The notes: generated by a model not told the origin, from the sequence alone. Shown: positions 50,801-60,512, counted from the stretch's first letter. The stretch: 64,000 bases of DNA from an uncultured marine group I thaumarchaeote (GCA_902552015.1 CACDFH010000001.1:1-64000), one strand, 5' to 3'. Program-made: numbers and translations.

Positions 50801-51771
50801 AATCCTTTGATACCTCCTTCGTGTGCATTTGTTACTCTACGAATAATCAGATGCGCGCATACATTGATTCCTAGTGATACAAACAAGAGAATTAATCCTA
50901 ATCCAATGAGTGCAGGAAAGTACAATGAAACTGGTGATGCTTCATTGAATTCGTTTGCAATAATACTTGCAAGTGAATTTCCCTGTTGGAAAAATCCAAA
51001 CGGAAATGCCTTTGGTCCAACTGCATTTCCAATTAACATTGTAACAGCCATAGTTTCTCCAACTGCTCTACCTAATCCTAGAATTGATGCGCCAATCAAA
51101 CCTGATTTTGCATATGGCAATACTGACATTCTAAATACTTCCCATTTTGTGGCACCTAGCATGTATGCTGCTTCTCTTTGAATTGCAGGAACTGCCAGTA
51201 AAATTTCACGTGATACTGCAGAAATTGTAGGAATAATCATTATTGCTAAAACAACACTTGCAGTTAGAATGTCCAGTCCAAATGGTGCATCTCTGAACAA
51301 AAAGATATGTTCACCTAGCGCTTCATGTGTGGGACTTTCAAACCAATCCTTGAAAACTATTCTGAATGTAAACAAACCCCATAATCCATAGATGATACTT
51401 GGAACTGCGGCTAACAATTCTACTACAAAAGAAATTGGCTCTCGAATTCTTGTAGGTGCAATTTCTGAAAGAAACATTGCAATTCCAATACTGAGAGGCA
51501 CTGCAATGCATAATGCAATTAATGATGTCACTAACGTTCCTGCTATGTATGGTAATGCGCCAAAGGATTCACGGCCTTCTACAGGATTCCATCTATCTCC
51601 TGTTACAAATGCCAATCCTTCTTTTTCCCAGATTAACCAAGAATCTGATAACAATTGACCAAAAATTAATACAATGATTAGTAAAACAAACGCACCTGCA
51701 CAAGTAGCTGCAATTTTGAAGATGCTATCCCAATGAAAATTTCTTTTCTTTGCTAATAGATCTCTTGACAA
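50797..51771 (-). CDS. pstC: Phosphate ABC transporter permease
   Basis: EAAYMLGATKWEVFRMSVLPYAKSGLIGASILGLGRAVGETMAVTMLIG. Confidence 0.95.
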   Translation of the reverse strand: MSRDLLAKKRNFHWDSIFKIAATCAGAFVLLIIVLIFGQLLSDSWLIWEKEGLAFVTGDRWNPVEGRESFGALPYIAGTLVTSLIALCIAVPLSIGIAMFLSEIAPTRIREPISFVVELLAAVPSIIYGLWGLFTFRIVFKDWFESPTHEALGEHIFLFRDAPFGLDILTASVVLAIMIIPTISAVSREILLAVPAIQREAAYMLGATKWEVFRMSVLPYAKSGLIGASILGLGRAVGETMAVTMLIGNAVGPKAFPFGFFQQGNSLASIIANEFNEASPVSLYFPALIGLGLILLFVSLGINVCAHLIIRRVTNAHEGGIKGF

Positions 51772-51841
51772 TGCTTACACATTTTTTTCATTTCTGAAGT
51801 TATTACCTTGGATCTACGTTGTCTATATAGTACCATATACC

Positions 51842-51862
51842 ATCTATTGATCATCAGTATAT
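51842..51862. promoter_or_regulatory. Shared pst motif copy 1
   Basis: ATCTATTGATCATCAGTATAT in the pstC/pstS divergent intergenic region; 19/21 match to 53388-53408. Confidence 0.6.
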
Positions 51863-51884
51863 GCAAAATTTATTACAATAAGTT

Positions 51885-53270
51885 ATGACTAAGCGGATCG
51901 TGGCAATCACTACGTCTTTACTAATGACGATTCTCTTGATACCCGCATCTGCATTTGCATCATCACCTGTTGAGCCAGATCCAGGTGTAGATGTGCAAAT
52001 TGATGCAGCCGGTGCATCTTTTCCATTTCCATTAATTGATCTATGGAGAGTTGAATATGGAAAATTATATCCAAATGTTCAACTGAATTATCAATCAATA
52101 GGTAGTGGTGGCGGTGTCAAAAATCACATATCTGAAACTATAGTATTTGCTGCATCTGACGCTCCACTAAAACCAACAGAGAGTGAAGCTGCACCAAACA
52201 CACTACACATACCTGAAGCAATCGGTGCAGTAACTATTGCATATAATTTGCCTGGCATGTCCGAATCAGGACTAAAACTTACCGGCGAGGTTATTGCAGA
52301 TATCTTCTTAGGAAAAATTACAAAATTCAATGATCCTGCAATTCAGAATTTGAATCCAGAAGTTTCATTACCTGATGAGGATATTGTAGTTGCACATCGT
52401 TCTGATGGTGCTGGCACAACCTTCGTCTTTGTCTCATACTTGGCAAAAGTTAGTCAGGAATGGGATGAAAAAGTGGGTGTAGGGAAAAGTGTAGAATGGC
52501 CAGCAGGTATTGGTGGAAAAGGCAACGAAGGCGTTGCAAATGTTGTAAAGACTACGCCATATTCAATTGGATATATTGAACTTGCATATGCATTCCAAAA
52601 TAATATTCCTTATGCTGCAGTAGAAAATGCTGATGGAACCAACTTTGTTCTACCATCAATGCAAAGCATTGCTGCTGCTTCAGCAGGCGCTGCACCAGCT
52701 CTTCCACAGGCACATGAAAGTTGGTATGGAATAAGCATAATCAATGCACCTGGAGATGACTCGTATCCTATATCGACATTTACTTACTTGCTAGTATATG
52801 AGAATCTGAATAATGTAACAAATGATCCTGATACTGCACAAGCCCTCGTGCACATGATTTACTGGATGATAACTGATGGTCAAAAATTCAATGAAAGTTT
52901 ACACTATGTTCCAATTGCACCTGAAGTACAAAAAATAGGAATTGATGGTCTAAAAAGAGTTCAATTCAATGGAGAATCTGCATGGATTGAATCTGATATT
53001 CCTACAGCTGTTACTGAACAAGCAAGTACTCCATCATACGCACAACCAACTGCTACTCCACAACCAACTGCTACTCCACAACCAACTGCTACTCCACAAC
53101 CAACTGCTACTCCACAACCAACTCAATCCATTAGTTCAGAAATGGAATTGTTATCTTTCTACATAACTGCATTAATTGCTTTGATAGCTATCGCAGTAAT
53201 TCTAGTTATAATTCTGATAATAGTTAACATGTCATTAGTTGCATCAATCAAGAAACAAATCAAAAATTAA
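51885..53270 (+). CDS. pstS: Phosphate-binding protein PstS with Thr/Pro linker and C-terminal TM
   Basis: DAAGASFPFPLIDLWRVEYGKLYPNVQLNYQSIGSGGGVKN, VAHRSDGAGTTFVFVSYL; (PTATPQ)n then TM. Confidence 0.95.
   Translation: MTKRIVAITTSLLMTILLIPASAFASSPVEPDPGVDVQIDAAGASFPFPLIDLWRVEYGKLYPNVQLNYQSIGSGGGVKNHISETIVFAASDAPLKPTESEAAPNTLHIPEAIGAVTIAYNLPGMSESGLKLTGEVIADIFLGKITKFNDPAIQNLNPEVSLPDEDIVVAHRSDGAGTTFVFVSYLAKVSQEWDEKVGVGKSVEWPAGIGGKGNEGVANVVKTTPYSIGYIELAYAFQNNIPYAAVENADGTNFVLPSMQSIAAASAGAAPALPQAHESWYGISIINAPGDDSYPISTFTYLLVYENLNNVTNDPDTAQALVHMIYWMITDGQKFNESLHYVPIAPEVQKIGIDGLKRVQFNGESAWIESDIPTAVTEQASTPSYAQPTATPQPTATPQPTATPQPTATPQPTQSISSEMELLSFYITALIALIAIAVILVIILIIVNMSLVASIKKQIKN
53043..53114 (+). 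repeat. Four tandem 18-bp repeats encoding PTATPQ-type linker
   Basis: CAACCAACTGCTACTCCA x4, followed by partial CAACCAACT. Confidence 0.9.
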
Positions 53271-53387
53271 TTTTAATTCTAAACTACACAAATCTTGAAA
53301 AATGTAATGTATCATTTAATTTTGAAGTGTAATAAAATAATTATAAAAAATATATGTTCTAAATTGACTATATATTTACAATATATT

Positions 53388-53408
53388 ATCTATTGATCAT
53401 TGGTATAT
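53388..53408. promoter_or_regulatory. Shared pst motif copy 2
   Basis: ATCTATTGATCATTGGTATAT upstream of second pstS. Confidence 0.6.
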
Positions 53409-53430
53409 CTAAATACACTTACGTAAAGTA

Positions 53431-56124
53431 ATGACGAAACGAACGACTTCAATTATAACACTTCTAACAATGGCGCTTCTATTAGTTCCTGGCGCAGCAC
53501 TGCTACCACAAGCTGATGCTATGGGTCATGAAAACACATGTCCTGCAGTTCCAAATCCTAATGCTGATCTTCAGCTAGATGGTGCAGGTGCATCGTTCTC
53601 TTTCCCACTAATTGATTTGTGGAGAGTTGAATATGGAAAAGAATTTCCAAATGTTCAGCTAAACTATCAATCAATAGGTAGTGGCGGTGGTGTAAAGAAT
53701 CATATCGCAAAGACAATTGTCTTTGCAGGTTCTGATGCACCTCTAAAACCAGCAGAACGTGAAGCTGCACCAAACACACTACACATTCCTGAAGCAATCG
53801 GTGGTGTAACCGTAGCATACAATATTCCAGAAGTTCCTGAATCAGGACTAAAACTAACTGGTACTGTTATTGCTGATATCTTCTTAGGGAAAATCACAAA
53901 ATTCAATGATCCTGCTATTCAGGATTTGAATCCAGAGATTTCATTACCTGATAAAGATATTGTAGTTGCACACCGCTCTGATGGATCTGGCACCACATTC
54001 GTGTTCACATCTTACTTAAACCAAGTAAGTGCAGAATGGGATGAAAAAGTTGGTGCAGGTAAAAGTGTAGAATGGCCAGCAGGTATTGGTGGAAAAGGTA
54101 ACGAAGGTGTTGCTAATGTTGTAAAGACTACTCCATATTCAATTGGTTATATCGAGCTAGCATATGCATTCCAAAATAATATCAAATATGCATATGTTGA
54201 AAATGCTGATGGAACCGCTTTTGTTGAGCCATCTATGTCAAGCTTCTCTGATGCTTCTGCAGGTGCAGCTCCAATTTTACCAAAGGCAGATGAAAGTTGG
54301 TATGGTGTGAGCTTACTAAATGCACCCGGTGATAATTCCTATCCAATTGCAACCTTTACGTACATACTTGTTTATGATGAATTAAACCAAGTAACAAACG
54401 ATAAAGATACTGCACAAGCAATTGTTCATGCGATATGCTGGATGGTAACCGATGGTCAACAATACAACAAAGAATTGTTGTATGTGCCAATATCTCCGGA
54501 GGTTGTTGATCTTGCTATGACTGGATTAAAGAAAATCACATTCAATGGTGAAAATGTATTCAATATGGGTCAAAATACTGCTCCAGAATTTGAAGTAGTA
54601 ATACCTGACATGGGCGCATCTCCAGCTGGACCAAAATCTGGAGTTGAACTTCAGATTGACGGTGCAGGTGCATCATTTCCATTTCCCCTAATTGATTTGT
54701 GGAGAGTTGAATATGGCAAAGAATATCCAAATGTTCAGCTAAACTATCAATCAATAGGTAGTGGCGGTGGTGTAAAGAATCATATCGCAAAGACAATTGT
54801 CTTTGGCGCATCTGATGCACCTCTAAAACCAGCAGAACGTGATGCCGCACCAAACACACTACACATTCCTGAAGCAATCGGAGCAGTAACTATCGCATTT
54901 AATATTCCAGAATTTGTTGATGATGAGGGACGTCCAGTCTCTACATTACAATTGTCTGGCGATACTATTGCTGATATCTTCTTGGGCAAGATTACACAAT
55001 GGGACGATCAAGCAATAATTGACGATAACCCAACACTGTACAAAAAATTACCAAAATTATCCCAAAAAGATATTATAGTTGCACACCGCTCTGATGGATC
55101 TGGCACCACATTCGTGTTCACATCTTACTTAAACCAAGTAAGTGCAGAATGGGATGAAAAAGTTGGTGCAGGTAAAAGTGTAGAATGGCCAGCAGGTATT
55201 GGTGGAAAAGGTAACGAAGGTGTTGCTAATGTTGTAAAGACTACTCCATATTCAATTGGATATATTGAACTTGCATATGCATTCCAAAATAATATTCCTT
55301 ATGCACATGTAATGAATGCAGATGGTACCAGCTATGTTAAACCATCAATGAAGACAATTGCAGCCGCATCAGCCGGTGCAGCTCCAACTCTTCCAGCAGC
55401 TCATGAAAGTTGGTATGGTGTAAGCTTACTAAATGCACCAGGTTATGACTCGTATCCAATTGCAACATTCACATACTTGTTGCTTTATGAAAATTTGAAC
55501 GAAGTAACTGATGATCCTGCAACTGCACAAGCTTTGATGCATATGATTCACTGGATCATTACAAAAGGTCAAAACTACAATGATGACCTACTATACGTTC
55601 CAATTGCTCCTGAAGTAATGAAGATAGGAATAGACGGACTAAAGAGAGTTCAATTTGACGGTGAACCAGCATGGACTGCTTCTGGAATTGGAAGTGGACC
55701 TGCTCCGGCAGCAGCTGCACAAACAGCATCATCAGAATCATCTGAGGGTGGTGGTTGTCTAATTGCAACTGCAGCATTTGGTTCTGAAATGGCTCCACAG
55801 GTTCAGTTCTTGAGAGAGATTCGAGATGGTAAGGTCATGGCAACACAATCCGGCACTGCCTTTATGACAGGATTCAACCAATTCTATTACTCCTTCTCAC
55901 CAGCAGTAGCTGATTATGAAAGAGAGAATCCAGTCTTCAAAGAGACAGTAAAGGTCGCATTGACTCCTATGCTATCATCATTGGCATTGCTAAACTTTGT
56001 TAATGTTGACACCGAAGAACAAATGTTAGGATGGGGCATCTCGTTGATACTACTCAACATCGGAATGTACTTTGTTGCACCAGCTGTTATAATTGCAAAA
56101 ATCAAAAAACGATTGAGGAAATAA
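53431..56124 (+). CDS. pstS: Double-domain PstS phosphate-binding protein with CFI-box-like C-terminal anchor
   Basis: 897 aa; two complete PstS modules (each DGAGASF.FPLIDLWRVEYGKE.PNVQLNYQSIGSGGGVKNHIAKTIVF), then GGGCLIATAAFGSEMAPQVQFLREIRD and TM. Confidence 0.95.
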   Translation: MTKRTTSIITLLTMALLLVPGAALLPQADAMGHENTCPAVPNPNADLQLDGAGASFSFPLIDLWRVEYGKEFPNVQLNYQSIGSGGGVKNHIAKTIVFAGSDAPLKPAEREAAPNTLHIPEAIGGVTVAYNIPEVPESGLKLTGTVIADIFLGKITKFNDPAIQDLNPEISLPDKDIVVAHRSDGSGTTFVFTSYLNQVSAEWDEKVGAGKSVEWPAGIGGKGNEGVANVVKTTPYSIGYIELAYAFQNNIKYAYVENADGTAFVEPSMSSFSDASAGAAPILPKADESWYGVSLLNAPGDNSYPIATFTYILVYDELNQVTNDKDTAQAIVHAICWMVTDGQQYNKELLYVPISPEVVDLAMTGLKKITFNGENVFNMGQNTAPEFEVVIPDMGASPAGPKSGVELQIDGAGASFPFPLIDLWRVEYGKEYPNVQLNYQSIGSGGGVKNHIAKTIVFGASDAPLKPAERDAAPNTLHIPEAIGAVTIAFNIPEFVDDEGRPVSTLQLSGDTIADIFLGKITQWDDQAIIDDNPTLYKKLPKLSQKDIIVAHRSDGSGTTFVFTSYLNQVSAEWDEKVGAGKSVEWPAGIGGKGNEGVANVVKTTPYSIGYIELAYAFQNNIPYAHVMNADGTSYVKPSMKTIAAASAGAAPTLPAAHESWYGVSLLNAPGYDSYPIATFTYLLLYENLNEVTDDPATAQALMHMIHWIITKGQNYNDDLLYVPIAPEVMKIGIDGLKRVQFDGEPAWTASGIGSGPAPAAAAQTASSESSEGGGCLIATAAFGSEMAPQVQFLREIRDGKVMATQSGTAFMTGFNQFYYSFSPAVADYERENPVFKETVKVALTPMLSSLALLNFVNVDTEEQMLGWGISLILLNIGMYFVAPAVIIAKIKKRLRK

Positions 56125-56174
56125 CCTCATGACTCCCTTTCTTTCTTATTTTCAATTTTCAAAAAATGTTTTTA

Positions 56175-56191
56175 CAAATGATTATCATTTG
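56175..56191. promoter_or_regulatory. Perfect 8-1-8 inverted repeat
   Basis: CAAATGAT-T-ATCATTTG upstream of the AbrB-PhoU gene. Confidence 0.55.
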
Positions 56192-56289
56192 CTAAGCAAC
56201 ATAACACTATGTAGCATATTCTATAACTCTGTTATCGTAACATGGAACTATGTTGCCCCCTTATATCCTCTGTATTTCGGAGAAAAGTT

Positions 56290-57351
56290 ATGATGTCTAC
56301 AAAGACTAAAAACATTGAACGTAGAAATATTCAGATTAGCGGAGGCTCTACCTATGTAATTTCACTTCCAAAAAAATGGATTGAAAAACTAAATCTAAAA
56401 AACGGAGATTCCATGCAAATTGTAAACAACGCAAACAATTCTATCACACTTTCTGCTGATTCTATTCAAGAAGAATCAACAACCTATCCTGAAATTAAAA
56501 TTAAAAAAACAGACTCTGTAGAGTCAATAAAGCGAAAAATCATCTCATTATACATTTCTGGGCACAGTTTCATGGTGTTAAACTCCCCAAGAGCAAAAAT
56601 TGAAACTGATGTACGCTCTATGGTTATGAAATTAATCCGAACTAAATTTGTAGGAACGGAAATCATAGAATCTGATTCAGAATCAATAACAATCAAGGTG
56701 CTTTCTACAATACCTGAGATGAAACTAGAGTTGGCATTCAACAGAATGTTCAAATCAACATCCAACATGTTCTCTGAGACAATACATGCAATTGAAAAAG
56801 GTGATTCTGAGTATGCCCAAGAAATAGTTCACATGGACGATGAGATTAACCGCTTTTCGTATTATCTTACCAGAAATCTGGTTATGGCCTTAGATGATGC
56901 CAACATCTTATCTGCATTAGGATTAGAAAAAACATCTCAAGCAATTGGTTACAAACGAATTATCACATGCGTTGAAAGAATTGCAGACCACATTTCTACA
57001 ATTGCAAAAGTAGTTGTTGACATGAATAAAAACATCTCAAAAACCCCAAAAGACATCATCAATACATATCAAAAAACAATCGAACTTTTCGATAAAACTA
57101 TGGCTCTCATTTCTGAGAGAAACTACTCACAGGCAGAAAAACATGCTGAAGAAATAGAGGCACTCATTGATGAAACAAACGCCTTGGTCAAATCAACTAA
57201 AACCAACTCTGAAGCATCTATTGTATATCAAAATTTGATATATCAAAATAGAAGAATTTTAGATTACATTCTAGACATATCTGAAGTTGTCATGAATGAT
57301 ACAGTAGATTCTATTGTTTCTATGAAAACAATTGAAAATACTGAGGCTTAA
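56290..57351 (+). CDS. AbrB/SpoVT-like DNA-binding domain fused to PhoU-like domains
   Basis: RRNIQISGGSTYVISLPKKWIEKLNLKNGDSMQI + ITCVERIADHISTIAKVVVD; start placed at MMSTKTK. Confidence 0.88.
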   Translation: MMSTKTKNIERRNIQISGGSTYVISLPKKWIEKLNLKNGDSMQIVNNANNSITLSADSIQEESTTYPEIKIKKTDSVESIKRKIISLYISGHSFMVLNSPRAKIETDVRSMVMKLIRTKFVGTEIIESDSESITIKVLSTIPEMKLELAFNRMFKSTSNMFSETIHAIEKGDSEYAQEIVHMDDEINRFSYYLTRNLVMALDDANILSALGLEKTSQAIGYKRIITCVERIADHISTIAKVVVDMNKNISKTPKDIINTYQKTIELFDKTMALISERNYSQAEKHAEEIEALIDETNALVKSTKTNSEASIVYQNLIYQNRRILDYILDISEVVMNDTVDSIVSMKTIENTEA

Positions 57352-57414
57352 GATCCTATATTCTATAGAAATCTCTTAGACTAGCAATAACTATCACTTT
57401 GCCCATCATAATTT

Positions 57415-57525
57415 ATGGAAACAAAATTCCTTCCTCAAATAAGATTCCCAAAGGATAGAGTTTTGGAATTGGCTCGTTTAAACAAAATGAGCTTTAATTC
57501 TGAACTTGGAAAACTCGAATCCTAA
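57415..57525 (+). CDS. Possible 36-aa small protein
   Basis: Hand translation METKFLPQIRFPKDRVLELARLNKMSFNSELGKLES. Confidence 0.35.
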   Translation: METKFLPQIRFPKDRVLELARLNKMSFNSELGKLES

Positions 57526-57541
57526 GAATATTTTTTTTATT

Positions 57542-58057
57542 CTATAGTGAAGACATGATGTCTGCAAGGTTGTCTGATGCAGTTTCCACAACGTCTGGGT
57601 GATATTCGGTAATTAGATTTGCAATTCTTTGTTTTTCTACTACAAAGTATCTCTTTTTCAAGTTAGATTTCTTGAAATCAACAATTCCATCGTTTACTAA
57701 TTTTGATAAATAAAATGATACTGTGGCGCTTGCCTTTCCAACACTTGATACAATTTCTTGAAACTCCATCTTGTCATTTTCTAATAATGATACGAGAATT
57801 GCTTTTGGTGTTGTTTGTCTTAGACGTGATGCTACTTTGGATTCTTCTTCTGTCATGTCATTAATGAAAAATCTTGAAACTCGTGTTGTTCTTTGAGTTT
57901 TGATTACTCCATTATTTTCTAATTTTCTGACATAGTAACTTAAAACGCCATTTGAGAGGTTTATTTTTTCCATGACTTCTCTAAATCTGATTCCAGGATT
58001 TCTTTTGATCTCTGAAACGATTAATTCCTCTCTAGATTCCATGTTTGCCAATTTCAA
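57542..58057 (-). CDS. Transcriptional regulator with two winged-helix domains
   Basis: IKRNPGIRFREVMEKINLSNGVLSYYVRKLENNGVIKTQ and FQEIVSSVGKASATVSFYLSKLVNDGIVDFKKSN. Confidence 0.85.
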   Translation of the reverse strand: MKLANMESREELIVSEIKRNPGIRFREVMEKINLSNGVLSYYVRKLENNGVIKTQRTTRVSRFFINDMTEEESKVASRLRQTTPKAILVSLLENDKMEFQEIVSSVGKASATVSFYLSKLVNDGIVDFKKSNLKKRYFVVEKQRIANLITEYHPDVVETASDNLADIMSSL

Positions 58058-58443
58058 TCCCTCCTAAATATAGCTAATGCTAGTAATCCAATCATTGCAA
58101 GCATCATTAGATGTGCTATTTCTGATGGTGATTCTAAAATATTGTAAACATGAGTTTTAGTTGCGTCTAAAAGTTGAACAATCTCTGCTGCTGTAAACAC
58201 CATAAATGCGATTGTAGTTATGATCATCTTTTTTGTTCTCATCTTATAGTATGCATTTACACTGAGTATTGCAAGAAATACCGACAAAATAATTCCAGAT
58301 GTGTGCAAAAGCAGATGCCAAATGTGTGCGCCATGGTAAATGTGAGGCATCAATACAGGAACTGATAATGCTCCGACAGTTGTCAAAATGACTGCGATGA
58401 GTAATTTTGGTTTGCTTTCAGCAAATTTCTGGTAACTGAACAT
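58054..58443 (-). CDS. Four-helix membrane protein
   Basis: 129 aa hydrophobic ORF, ATGA overlap with regulator. Confidence 0.75.
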   Translation of the reverse strand: MFSYQKFAESKPKLLIAVILTTVGALSVPVLMPHIYHGAHIWHLLLHTSGIILSVFLAILSVNAYYKMRTKKMIITTIAFMVFTAAEIVQLLDATKTHVYNILESPSEIAHLMMLAMIGLLALAIFRRD

Positions 58444-58512
58444 ATTTTCCAGTTATGCCATTTCTAATTTAAAACGATATAGTACAACTATCGAAAATTT
58501 ATGAATAGAAAA

Positions 58513-58974
58513 TCATCTGATGTTGATGACACCCTCCATCCAGGGATGAAGCGTGCAATGGTATTGATATTCTCCCATCTCATAAAATTTGTAAACAAAG
58601 TATTCATTTTGTCTTATGACATCTGTTGGAAAATGCAGATAGTCTGAATCACCTCTAAGTCTAACGTTGTGTTCAAACTCGTCTTCATTTACAAACAATA
58701 CAGTTTCTCCTGCATTGATTGTCTTTTCGTATGGCAAAAAGCACAAATCATCTACTTCACATCCTGGTTTCCATGAATCTTTTGCTATTATGATCAAATG
58801 TTGTGCCTTTTCATCTGTATTTCCGCTGTATGGTGCCTCTGAAAAAATTTCTGTCTCAGAATAAATTGAATTTAGTCGTTCAGCATCTGTTTCAAAATTT
58901 GTTACATCTGATATGACAATGTATGCTGTAAGAACTAACAAACCTGTGATTAACCCTATTGTGATTATTTTCAT
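58513..58974 (-). CDS. Membrane-anchored cupredoxin (plastocyanin-like)
   Basis: N-terminal TM; FEHNVRL...YHCTLHPWMEG type-1 copper ligand pattern. Confidence 0.88.
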   Translation of the reverse strand: MKIITIGLITGLLVLTAYIVISDVTNFETDAERLNSIYSETEIFSEAPYSGNTDEKAQHLIIIAKDSWKPGCEVDDLCFLPYEKTINAGETVLFVNEDEFEHNVRLRGDSDYLHFPTDVIRQNEYFVYKFYEMGEYQYHCTLHPWMEGVINIR

Positions 58975-60036
58975 TTACTTTATTTGCACAATATCTGTTC
59001 TAAGCTGACCGCATGCGGCAGATATTTCAGTTCCTTTCTCAATGCGAATTGTACAATTCACGCCTGCTTCATTTAAAATTCGTTTAAACTCAAACACTCT
59101 GCTTTTTGATGGGCGTTTAAAGTCGCCTGCAGTTGGATTTATTGGAATTAAATTCACATGTGATCCGTTTCCTCGTAATAGTTCTGCTAGTTCTTGTGCA
59201 GTATCTCGTGAATCATTTACCCCTTCCATTAACGCATACTCAAATGTCACTCTTCTGCCTGTTTTTTTGAAATAATAATGCCCTGCATCAATTATCTCTT
59301 TAACTGAATCCCTTGTAGCGGTAGGAACTAATTTTTTTCGTAATTCATTATTTGGTGCATGTAGAGATATTGCAAGACCAATCTGCAAATCCTCATCAGC
59401 TAATTTTTCAATTCCTTCTTTGATTCCTATTGTTGAAATTGTAATATGTCGTTGTCCCAAGCCAAAACCTCTTGGGTCTGTTAAAATTTTCACAGCCCTG
59501 ATCATTTCATCATAGTTTGCCATCGGTTCACCCATTCCCATAAAAACTAAATTTGTAATGTGCTCCTTTCTTTGCTCAATCATCTCTTCAAAATGAACTA
59601 CCTGTGCTACAATGTGTTCAGCCTTTAGATTTGTCTCAAAGCCCATCTGCCCTGTTGCACAAAATGTGCATCCCATTGCACATCCAATCTGAGTAGAAAC
59701 ACATACTGTTGATCTTGGAAGTCCGTTTTCTTTTTCAGACTCGTACTGCATGAGAACCGTTTCAACTGATTTGTCATTTGTAAGGTTAAGCAATAATTTT
59801 GTAGTATCTCCATCTTCGCTTGTAACTCTGTGAATCTCTTTTGCAGAACCAATCGTATATCCTGCCTCGACCAACTCTGCAATCATTTTTTTTGGTAGCT
59901 GTTTGATATCTGCGATACTTTTGGGAAATTTGAAATAAAGTGGCATTAGGATTTGATCTGCTCTATACCTTTGATATCCCATGTCAATTACCAGCTTTTC
60001 CATTTCTTCTGGAAGTAGCCTATACAGGTCAGTCAT
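58975..60036 (-). CDS. rlmN: 23S rRNA (adenine-C2)-methyltransferase RlmN-like
   Basis: CVSTQIGCAMGCTFCATGQMGFETNL, NLVFMGMGEPMANYDEM. Confidence 0.94.
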   Translation of the reverse strand: MTDLYRLLPEEMEKLVIDMGYQRYRADQILMPLYFKFPKSIADIKQLPKKMIAELVEAGYTIGSAKEIHRVTSEDGDTTKLLLNLTNDKSVETVLMQYESEKENGLPRSTVCVSTQIGCAMGCTFCATGQMGFETNLKAEHIVAQVVHFEEMIEQRKEHITNLVFMGMGEPMANYDEMIRAVKILTDPRGFGLGQRHITISTIGIKEGIEKLADEDLQIGLAISLHAPNNELRKKLVPTATRDSVKEIIDAGHYYFKKTGRRVTFEYALMEGVNDSRDTAQELAELLRGNGSHVNLIPINPTAGDFKRPSKSRVFEFKRILNEAGVNCTIRIEKGTEISAACGQLRTDIVQIK

Positions 60037-60133
60037 ATCACATCTTTACCCTTGAATTGATATTATAATCTAACTTCTAATGTTCTAAAATAATTGTGAA
60101 ATTTTTTATAATCACCTAATCAGAATTTCATAT

Positions 60134-60505
60134 ATGATAACAGTTGACTGTCATGAAGTTGAATCAATTCAAAATGAATTGCTAATTTATGTCGCAGATA
60201 ATGTTGCAGCGATTCCTAACATAAAATATCACGAGTTTGTATTATCTCCTATAGAAGAAGAAGGTATTATTGATACAAATGAAGTTGTTGCATCAATCAA
60301 GGAATTCTTAGAATCAATTGGAGAACAACGTAACTTTGCTGTAATTTCCAGAGGTGAAATAATTTCAATAGAATCTATTGCTGGTAAAACAATCGAACGT
60401 GATTCAAAACAATCTGCAGAAGGATTATTTTCTTGTCCTCATTGTGGTCATATTACGCCATATGAGACGGTACATCAAACACATATGAAAATTCATTATT
60501 TTTAA
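60134..60505 (+). CDS. Conserved-looking protein with C-terminal C2H2-like zinc finger
   Basis: 123 aa; FSCPHCGHITPYETVHQTHMKIH. Confidence 0.75.
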   Translation: MITVDCHEVESIQNELLIYVADNVAAIPNIKYHEFVLSPIEEEGIIDTNEVVASIKEFLESIGEQRNFAVISRGEIISIESIAGKTIERDSKQSAEGLFSCPHCGHITPYETVHQTHMKIHYF

Positions 60506-60512
60506 AGTAAAA

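Noticed and set aside
53043-53114. Possible CRISPR-like tandem repeat
   Set aside because: Units are contiguous without spacers and lie in frame within pstS
52969-53166. 65-aa ORF with LLLHNQ repeats
   Set aside because: Out-of-frame reading of the 18-bp PstS linker repeat
53558-54877. Several - strand ORFs (e.g. 53558-53818, 54560-54877) that resemble each other
   Set aside because: Their similarity is explained by the duplicated PstS modules on the + strand
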